Shown here piece by piece: positions 23,722 through 31,200 of a DNA stretch of 64,000 bases. Made by a program: the position numbers and the translations under genes. The stretch lies in the NCBI GenBank assembly GCA_016208305.1, contig JACQYI010000071.1:186001-250000 (forward strand), given 5' to 3'. Origin of the DNA: Oscillatoriophycideae cyanobacterium NC_groundwater_1537_Pr4_S-0.65um_50_18 (GTDB lineage: Bacteria; Cyanobacteriota; Cyanobacteriia; Elainellales; Elainellaceae). How positions within the stretch are numbered: position 1 is the first letter of the stretch; each line of letters begins with the position of its first letter. Below the pieces are notes generated by a model. The model was not told the origin of the DNA, made no database searches, and saw nothing but the letters and a program-made list of their open reading frames with translations.

Positions 23722-23862
23722 CTAACGCCGACGGCGATCGTCATTGCGAACAGGAACGGGAATAGGCTCAGGTTCAGGCTGCGCTTCAGGACCCAGCAAG
23801 GCTTCGATGAGCCTACCAGCCCAGTCCTTTAGCTTCTCAAGCACTCTTTCGATGTAATCCAT
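23722..23862 (-). CDS. 46-residue conserved small protein (amphipathic helix plus Pro/Glu tail)
   Basis: This gene is short. It begins at an ATG complementary to 23860-23862, with AAGGAG 13 bases upstream (a GTG directly before the ATG is also possible). Residues 1-24 form an amphipathic helix (MDYIERVLEKLKDWAGRLIE), residues 25-40 alternate Pro and Glu (GPEAQPEPEPIPVPV), and the tail is basic (RNDDRRRR). I recall very similar tiny genes in other cyanobacteria, function unknown. It stands alone between mdh and aroQ. A stop codon TAG at 23722-23724 and good codon usage support it as a real gene. Confidence 0.7.
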   Translation of the reverse strand: MDYIERVLEKLKDWAGRLIEALLGPEAQPEPEPIPVPVRNDDRRRR

Positions 23863-24098
23863 CACTTAGAACAGCTCCTTCCATGTAAGCCTACTGCAAA
23901 GCCAGGAATCCCCAGCTCAGCGATGTATGTGATTGACTTTACATTCTCATCATAACCAATCGGCAGAAATGATCAAGTAGCTTAATGGCGAATTCCGTTT
24001 TTAAACAGGTTGTGCTTCACCAGATGGGAGGCTGATTACTGAATTAAGGCTGTCCAATTTAAGCGCTAAATTCAGGTTGCCAAGTCAGACTGCCAGAT

Positions 24099-25055
24099 TC
24101 AGATTGCTAGAACTGTATCGAGGCTAGCCCGCACTGCCGCTGCTGATTGGTGAAGTGCTGTTTTCTCTTCTGGAGTCAGATTTAGCTCAAAAATTTCCTC
24201 AACGCCACCGCAGCCGAGCTTGACCGGAACTCCAATGTACAAGTCCTGTAAGCCATACTGTCCTTGTAGATAAGCCGCGACAGGTAACAGGCGAGGTTGA
24301 TTTAGCAAAATCGTTTCAACCATGAGATAGGTGGAAGAGGCTGGGGCATAGTAGGCTCCTCCTGTTTTTAACAGCTCTACAATTTCGGCTCCGCCATTGC
24401 GAGTTCGCTCTACAATTCGGGCGATCGCCTCCGCTGACAGCAGTTCGGTGATGGGCACCCCGTTGACCGTCGAGTAACCCGGTAGCGGCACCATCAAATC
24501 ACCATGACTTCCCAACACCATTGCCCGCACATCGGCTGGCGAGATCCCCATTTCCATCGCAATAAAGGTTTGGAATCGGGCAGAATCCAAAATGCCTGCC
24601 ATGCCCATGACCCGCTCAGGCGGCAGACCGCTGGCCTTCCAGGCCAGATAAGTCATCGGATCGAGCGGATTTGTCACCACAATAATTAAGGCTTCGGGAG
24701 AATGGGCGATCGCCTGCTTCGCTGCATGAGAAACGATTTCAGCATTTGTTCGCAGCAAATCATCCCGACTCATGCCAGGTCTGCGGGGTAAACCAGCCGT
24801 AATCACGACAACATTTGAGCCGTGGGTGTCAGCATAGTCCGAAGCCCCTGTTATTTTGCGATTGTGCCTCTCGATGCCGCTGGACTGCATGAGATCTAGG
24901 GCAATTCCTTGCGGGCGACCGGGTAAAACATCCAGCAGCACCACATCCGCTAGATCTTTTTCAGCAATGCGTTGCGCCAGTGCGCCCCCCACATTTCCAG
25001 AGCCAATAATTGAAACACGGGTGGGGCGGCAGGACGGAAAATTTGAAGAAGTCAT
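24099..25055 (-). CDS. mdh: Malate dehydrogenase (LDH-like type)
   Basis: 318 residues. [20 protein letters not shown] is the Rossmann NAD loop. [19 protein letters not shown] carries the Arg pair that favours malate over lactate (lactate enzymes have Gln at the first specificity position). [14 protein letters not shown] and [18 protein letters not shown] hold substrate-binding Asn and Arg residues. [13 protein letters not shown] contains the catalytic His. It belongs to the tetrameric LDH-like malate dehydrogenase group typical of cyanobacteria and interconverts malate and oxaloacetate in the cytosol. The ndhO gene lies 75 bases upstream on the same strand, so they may be cotranscribed. Confidence 0.95.
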   Translation of the reverse strand: MTSSNFPSCRPTRVSIIGSGNVGGALAQRIAEKDLADVVLLDVLPGRPQGIALDLMQSSGIERHNRKITGASDYADTHGSNVVVITAGLPRRPGMSRDDLLRTNAEIVSHAAKQAIAHSPEALIIVVTNPLDPMTYLAWKASGLPPERVMGMAGILDSARFQTFIAMEMGISPADVRAMVLGSHGDLMVPLPGYSTVNGVPITELLSAEAIARIVERTRNGGAEIVELLKTGGAYYAPASSTYLMVETILLNQPRLLPVAAYLQGQYGLQDLYIGVPVKLGCGGVEEIFELNLTPEEKTALHQSAAAVRASLDTVLAI

Positions 25056-25129
25056 GACTTAAAGGAAAGGGACAAAATCTCTGTTAGAACCCAGATCTTG
25101 CCCCCCAAATGCCATGAATCCCGCAAAAA

Positions 25130-25345
25130 TTAACCAACCTTTTCCAATTGGTCGGCTTTTAACCAAAAATTGGGGGTAGGAACGTAACCAAACTTAACTA
25201 AAACATAGTCACCCTTGGCCTCCAAGACTTCCCCTTTGGTCTCGAAGATGTAGGGAGGAAAGCGCACATCACTTGCCTTCGCCTCTAGGCTGTTTTCAAG
25301 CTGCTCACGGATGGCTCGAACCACATCCCCTTTTTTGACTGCCAT
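25130..25345 (-). CDS. ndhO: NAD(P)H-quinone oxidoreductase subunit O
   Basis: 71 residues, exactly the family size. [38 protein letters not shown], and [19 protein letters not shown] are diagnostic of NdhO, a small peripheral subunit specific to the photosynthetic NDH-1 complex of cyanobacteria and chloroplasts on the thylakoid membrane, where it modulates cyclic electron flow. The ATG lies in a good setting (GGCAGTAAACAACATG on the minus strand). Together with DUF4912 and DUF4079 genes it fixes the cyanobacterial origin of the window. Confidence 0.96.
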   Translation of the reverse strand: MAVKKGDVVRAIREQLENSLEAKASDVRFPPYIFETKGEVLEAKGDYVLVKFGYVPTPNFWLKADQLEKVG

Positions 25346-25410
25346 GTTGTTTACTGCCTTGCTGAACCGTCTTGCTGAATTGCCCTGATTTTAGCGGATT
25401 TTAGCCCCAT

Positions 25411-26211
25411 CTAATCTTGAGCCGGGGGTTGAATGCTGTAAGAGCCGTCAGCCGTCTGCACCACTTTGCTTCCCAGAGCCTCAATGCGGCTAACCGCCAT
25501 TTTTTGAGTGCGATCGTCAGGTGCAGAGCTGAGAACCATTGCCCAGGCAGAAACCTGAGCTGTTTTACTGTTGGGGTTGCGCGCCAAAAAGTTTGCCGTC
25601 TGTTGAGAGGCTTCTGCAATACCGGCACTGTCTGGTAAAGAAGAGAGACGCGCCCAGTTTGCGGCAGTTTCAAAGGATTGACGAGCGCCTTGGGCATCTC
25701 CAGAGAACAGCAGTTGATCAATACCAAGCTGCCGCCAGGCATAGTAAGAGCCAGGAGGCACGTTGGGCTTCAGAGACTGCAATCCTTGCTTCATCAAAGC
25801 CGTGGACTTTTCAGGCTGCCCTGCATAGAGCGAGATACTAGTAGAGGCAAAGATATAGGTTTGTAGAAAATAGGGATCGCGCTTCAGAATCACCTCGAAA
25901 TACTCAGGGCTGAGGCTATAGTCTGTTTTGATGCGGGCGGCATCATCGCCAAAGTATTGGAGGAAGCTGAGGAAAGTCCCATCGGCGATCAAATTGTTGT
26001 AGCCAAAATTGGGAAGGGTTTTGAGCAGACTGAGGCGAACCTGCTCCAACTCAATATCTTGCCGAATTTGCTCAACAGAGAGCGTTTGGCTGCGGTTTGC
26101 GACCCGCTGAATTTGGAGGAATTGTAGAGAGGCGATCGCACCCACACAGACCAACAGAAAAGCGATCGGCGCAATGAGAGGCTTCCAGTCTCGGTTAAAG
26201 GTAGCTCGCAT
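25411..26211 (-). CDS. Membrane-anchored TPR-like repeat protein
   Basis: I choose the ATG at 26211 because AAGGAG lies 9-11 bases upstream; the longer frame up to 26253 runs through a tandem repeat. The protein then has 266 residues. One N-terminal membrane segment (PLIAPIAFLLVCVGAIASLQFL) near residues 10-31 anchors it. The rest is helical, with TPR-like pairs (SPEYFEVILKRDPYFLQTYIFA, LGIDQLLFSGDAQGARQSFETAA, AEASQQTANFLARNPNSKTA). It probably acts as a periplasmic or lumenal scaffold, which is inference. I do not recognise a named family. A short Gly-rich end (QTADGSYSIQPPAQD) looks like a terminal beta hairpin. Confidence 0.75.
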   Translation of the reverse strand: MRATFNRDWKPLIAPIAFLLVCVGAIASLQFLQIQRVANRSQTLSVEQIRQDIELEQVRLSLLKTLPNFGYNNLIADGTFLSFLQYFGDDAARIKTDYSLSPEYFEVILKRDPYFLQTYIFASTSISLYAGQPEKSTALMKQGLQSLKPNVPPGSYYAWRQLGIDQLLFSGDAQGARQSFETAANWARLSSLPDSAGIAEASQQTANFLARNPNSKTAQVSAWAMVLSSAPDDRTQKMAVSRIEALGSKVVQTADGSYSIQPPAQD

Positions 26212-26233
26212 AAGGGAATGAACTCCTTTTTTA

Positions 26234-26285
26234 CAGGCAATTTTTGTAGGCAATTTTTGTAGGCAAGTTCAGTAGGCAAGTTCAA
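26234..26285. repeat. Four 13-base tandem units in the leader of the TPR-like gene
   Basis: Two copies of (C/T)AGGCAATTTTTG are followed by two copies of TAGGCAAGTTCA(G/A). The array sits between the ribosome binding site of gene 25411-26211 and its likely promoter. A copy number of four with pairwise-identical units suggests recent slippage. Confidence 0.65.
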
Positions 26286-26638
26286 AAGTAACTTCTGATC
26301 GCTATGGTAGAGATTCAATCGTAGAGAGTTAAGGCCAGCAATGGCTCGATGAAATTTCGGAACTTTAGCCCTCGCTCCTGCCTATAGAGTGAATCATTCC
26401 CATAATTTGAGTGTCAAGATTCAGAAGGTGTCTAGCTTGGGATCGCAAATTAATTAATCTGTCATCGTTTTTTGGAAGTGCCGCGCTGCTAAAAAACGAT
26501 TGGATTTTATTTAATCCATGATTCTTAGAGTCAAGATTCCGCATCCTATTCTGTCTAGTCATTTCTCATTTGTGGAATACTCCATAAATAAACAGAACAG
26601 TAGCCCCAAACCGCTCAGCTTTCCGCGCATAACTTCCT
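26286..26638. other. Divergent intergenic region with a decayed hairpin
   Basis: These 350 bases separate the TPR-like gene (minus) from sagB (plus). At 26464-26500 the arms ATCGTTTTTT and AAAAAACGAT enclose GGAAGTGCCGCGCTGCT, which reproduces the left arm and centre of the perfect palindrome at 59156-59189 (TTTTTGGAAGTGCCGCGC). It is probably a partly deleted copy. Nothing else is recognisable apart from expected promoters. Confidence 0.55.
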
Positions 26639-28219
26639 ATGGCAGACCGTCCTGTTTCCATCGCGCAGCACTACCACAAACGCACGAAATATCATCCGGC
26701 CACCTTGAAGGACACGGAGCTAGACTGGTCAAAACAGCCCATTCCCTTCAAAGAATATAAAATTGGCGCAGCTTTTGATCTCAAGCCCTACCTCACCGAA
26801 AAACCCGAACAGGGCGGGAAAGCGTTAGATAGCGCTGAAACAAATCGTTTAGACGAAAAGCTGAACTGGCAGCGGCTGTCGCGGCTGCTATTTCATAGCT
26901 ATGGCTTGACGGTCAGAATGATGACTCGCATGAGCGGAGAGATGATTTATCTGCGGGCTTCGCCTTCTGCGGGAGGGCTGTATCCGGCTGAGATGTATTT
27001 GATTTCGAGAGGTACGCCTCTCTTGGCAGCAGGACTATATAGCTATCAGGCTCAAAGCCATTCGCTAGTTCGCTTTTGGGATAGCGAGGTTTGGTCAACG
27101 TTGCAGGATGCCTGCTTTTGGCATCCCACCCTCGATCAAACCCAGATGGCGATCGTGATTACATCTGTCTTTTACCGATCGGCTTGGCGCTATCAAGACC
27201 GCGCCTATCGCCGCATTCTTTTGGACACAGGGCATTTGTTGGCCAATATTGAGCTGGCTAGCGCGATTAGCGATTTTCGCCCCCACTTGATCGGTGGGTT
27301 TATGGACGAAACCGTTAACCAGATGCTGTATCTCGATCCTGAACAGGAGGGAACGATCGCCATTCTTGCCTTGGCCGATCGCCTAGATGTGCGGCAGAAC
27401 TTGCCCCTAGCGCCCACCTGTTTGCCTTCGTCTCGTCAGATGGAATACCCCAAACTGCTCGATGGTGAACTGCTGCCCTATTTTCACAAGGCAACGCAAA
27501 TTCCCGCGACGCAAGATGCGCCTTCCCTCAAAAAGCTGATTGAGAAACAAGCCCTACAAATTTCTGCGGCTGCCGAAGCAGACAAGTACAACTTTCCCTT
27601 TTGCCTCAAGGTTTCGACGAAAACCTTGGCTTCTGTGCTGTGGGGAGAAAACCTCGCCGATCTAGCTAGCACCATTTTGCAGCGGCGATCGACGCGCGTC
27701 CTGAGCGGTGCACACTTAACGCTGGATGAGCTAAAGGCTTTGCTAGACTTTACCTACCAGCCGCAAAACTATGTTGAACAAAGCCTTGACCCTACCCCCG
27801 ACTATTTTGATTTGAACCTGATTGAAACTTTTATTGCTGTGTCGGGTATTGAGGGGCTAGAGGAGGGGTGTTACTACTACGCCCCCAAGGCGCAAGAATT
27901 GCGGCAGATTCGCTTTAAAAACTTTCGGCAGGAACTTCATCGCCTGTGTTTGGGTCAAAACTTAGGACGCGATGCGGCAGCAGTTCTCTTTCACACGGCA
28001 GATTTGGGCAGAGCTACGTTGCAGTATGGCGATCGCGTCTACCGCTACCTGCATATGGATGCCGGACATTTAGGGCAACGGCTGAATTTGGCGGCGATTC
28101 GGTTAGGCTTGGGGGTGAGCGGTATTGCCGGATTTTTTGATGACGAAGTGAATGAGGTGTTAGGTATCCCCACTGACGAAGCAGTTTTATACATCACCAC
28201 GCTGGGGCGACCACGTTAA
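26639..28219 (+). CDS. SagB-type dehydrogenase with two nitroreductase domains
   Basis: 526 residues. The N-terminal IAQHYHKRTKYHP is the typical SagB opening. The first nitroreductase-like domain (about 80-270) contains FHSYGLTVRMM, LRASPSAGGLYPAEMYLI and YRRILLDTGHLLANIELAS. The second (about 330-520) contains QRRSTRVLSGAHLTLDELKALL and YRYLHMDAGHLGQRLNLAAIRLGLGVSGIAGFFDDEVNEVLG (in parts). The SagB/ThcOx family uses FMN to oxidise azolines to azoles, but no YcaO cyclodehydratase or precursor peptide lies nearby, so this free-standing double-domain form has an unknown substrate. It is 38 bases upstream of the caspase-STAND gene and may share a transcript. Confidence 0.88.
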   Translation: MADRPVSIAQHYHKRTKYHPATLKDTELDWSKQPIPFKEYKIGAAFDLKPYLTEKPEQGGKALDSAETNRLDEKLNWQRLSRLLFHSYGLTVRMMTRMSGEMIYLRASPSAGGLYPAEMYLISRGTPLLAAGLYSYQAQSHSLVRFWDSEVWSTLQDACFWHPTLDQTQMAIVITSVFYRSAWRYQDRAYRRILLDTGHLLANIELASAISDFRPHLIGGFMDETVNQMLYLDPEQEGTIAILALADRLDVRQNLPLAPTCLPSSRQMEYPKLLDGELLPYFHKATQIPATQDAPSLKKLIEKQALQISAAAEADKYNFPFCLKVSTKTLASVLWGENLADLASTILQRRSTRVLSGAHLTLDELKALLDFTYQPQNYVEQSLDPTPDYFDLNLIETFIAVSGIEGLEEGCYYYAPKAQELRQIRFKNFRQELHRLCLGQNLGRDAAAVLFHTADLGRATLQYGDRVYRYLHMDAGHLGQRLNLAAIRLGLGVSGIAGFFDDEVNEVLGIPTDEAVLYITTLGRPR

Positions 28220-28257
28220 GATGCCGCTTCCCTGCTGCGTCAAAGATCTGGGGTTGC

Positions 28258-31200
28258 GTGCCATCACCCAAGAGCAGAATTAGGCTAAAACACATGTGTC
28301 CAGCTAGCGTTAGAACCAGCCGTGTCAGTCGTGCCCTGGAAACGGGGGAAGCCAAGCTGTGGGTTTTGCTGGTGGGGGTGAATCAGTATGAAGACGTACA
28401 TCTACCGGACTTATCTTGTCCGGCTTTGGACTGTCAGGGGTTAGGAGAGGCGATCGCCGCAGCCACTCAAACCTTCCCTCAAAAGGCGATGCAGGTTCAC
28501 CACGACTCGTTTGAGCGATACCCCTATCTGGGTCAGCCGCATCCAGGGCGGTTGCCGCCCGGTCAGCCGCATCCGGTCATGCCCTCGCGACAGCCAGCCC
28601 AGCCGCCTAAACTGCGAGCCGTCTATGCCAGCCTTCAGCAGATCGTGGCTGAGGCAAAACCCCAAGATACCGTTCTGTTCTACTTCTCCGGTCACGGCAT
28701 TCTCGATGACGACAGCCATCAGGCGGTGCTGTGTCTGACCGATACCCGCAAGCAAGCGTTGGCCGAAACAGGGCTGAGCGTTGAAGCATTGCTGAATTTG
28801 CTCAACCAATGTGCTGCCCACCAGCAGTTGGTATGGTTGGATGCCTGTCACAGCGGCAGCATGACCTTTCGCGCTGCCCAAGGAAAAGATTTGGGCACAA
28901 TGCCCCTGCCTAACCCCACGCCACAAATGGTCGAGCTATTGCGGCAGCGAGCCGCGCAAAGCAAAGGATTCTATGCCTTGCTATCTTGCGATCAGGCGCA
29001 GCAATCTTGGGAATTTCCAGAGTTGGGGCATGGCGTATTCACCTATTTCTTGATGCGGGGGCTGCTGGGCGAGGCCGCCGATGAGCAAGGCGTGATTGAA
29101 GTCGATGCGCTGTACAAGTATGTCTACTATCAAACGCTGCGCTACATCGACAAAACTAACCAGCAGCTAAGGTTGATTAATCAGCAAAAACGGGGCAGAG
29201 GCGAAACCCAGCTGCAACCTGAGTATCCGCTACAAACCCCCAAGCGCATTGTTGAAGGGGTGGGCGAGCTGATTTTGGGGCTAAAGCCAGAGGCTGCTCC
29301 GCTGAGACATCCCCGCCAAGCTTTTATGATTGAAGGGCTGGGTGGCAATGCTGTCACGCTCTCCATGAGCAAGGTGTTGCAGGCAGAGGGCGGTTTTCAA
29401 CTCCGCTATTTTCCGCAGCCCAAAACAGGTTGGGCGAGGGTGAAAGAGGCGATCGCCGCAGGGCTGAAATTGGATAAGGCTCAGGGTGGGCAACCGAGTG
29501 GGCAACTAGAGGGGCATCCGGGCGAGGATTTGGAAGCGGCAACCGTGCTGCTGTACTTGCGGGGACGGGTCGCCCATACCGAGGCCGGAGAGGCTCGGCT
29601 GCTGCTCAAAGATGGGGTGGAGATCAGTCGCTCTTGGCTGCGGCAGGTCTTGCGGCGATCGCCCATTTCTCACCAGATTATTATCTTGGACTGCCCCGGT
29701 GCGACCGATTTGGGTGAATGGGTCGAAGATCTGCAAGTTGAGAGCGGTCAATGCGTGATTGCTGCCGCATCCCCTCTGACATATCCGGATACCTTTGCCA
29801 GCGTTTTGCTGGAGACTTTGACCGCCACCGATCCGCAGGCGGGGCTACCGATCGCCGGATGGATTGCTCAGATTCAGGCAATGATGGTGGGTAACGCGAT
29901 CGCTCCCTATGTTTGGCTTTCGGGCAACCGGGTGATTGAGGTTCTGCCGAGCCGTAGTGGGTTGCGTCAGGAAGAGGCAGAATTTGATCTCAATCTTTGC
30001 CCTTATCTGGGTCTGAAAGCGTTTGCCGAGCAGGATGCTCCTTTCTTCTTTGGCCGAGAGCCGTTGATTCAGCAGTTGATTCAGGCGGCAGATCGATCGC
30101 TTTTAGCCGTGGTGGGAGCCTCCGGCAGCGGCAAATCTTCGGTGGTGATGGCGGGGCTAATGGCAGAGCTGCGCCAAGGTAAGCGCATTCCGGGCAGCGA
30201 TGAGTGGTGGATGGGTAGCCTGCGACCGGGGGCGCATCCCGTAGAAGCGCTGATTCACTGTCTGGCTGAGGGCAACACTGAGGCCGATCGCAAATATCAT
30301 CAGCTTCAGCTCGAAGGGCTGCTTTATCAAGGCGCAGAAGGATTTGTCCATTGGCTGCGCTCTTGCCCTGAACCCATTATGGTGCTGGTGGTTGACCAGT
30401 TTGAGGAGCTGTTTACCTTGGCTTCTGTGGCTGAGCGACAGCGGTTTCTCGATCTGCTGCTGGGCGGGCTAGAACATGCCAGCGATCGCTTCAAGCTGAT
30501 CTTGACCCTGCGCACCGATTTTATGGCGGCCTGTCTGGAATACCCGGCTTTGGCAGAGCAGCTTCAAGGGGCAAATTTGCTGGTGCCTTCGGTGCTGAGC
30601 GAAGCCGACTATCGGCAGGTGATTTTGCGCCCTGCCGAAAAGGTGGGGCTGGCCGTTCAGCCTGAGCTAGTGGAAGTGCTGCTGCAAGATCTCAGCCACA
30701 GCGCCGGAGATTTGCCGCTGCTGGAGTTTGTCTTAGAGCAGCTCTGGGAACATCGCGCGCCAGGAGAGCTGACGCTTCAGGTGTATCAGCAGCAGATTGG
30801 CGGTTTGAGAGGCGCACTAGAGCGCAAGGCGCAATCCGTTTATGACGGCCTTGATCCGGCTGCTCAAGCCTGCGCCCAATGGATTTTTCTGTCGCTGACA
30901 CAGCTGGGCGAAGGCACAGAAGACACCCGCCGTCGCGTCACCAAGGCGGATTTGGTCGTCAACAAATATCCGGTCGCTTTGGTCGATCGCACCCTGCAGG
31001 CTTTAACGGCTGCCAAGCTGGTCATTGTGGCTACGGATGCGATCGATATCGATGCGATCGAAGGGGTAGAGGCAGCCGCTCCGCGCTCTCTAGCCGATCT
31101 GGAGCTAGATGCCTTAGTTGATCCAGAGAGCCTCAATCCGTTCGCTCCCAAATCCGATCTGGCGGCTCTGTCTCTGCCGACGACGACGATCGAAGTTGCC

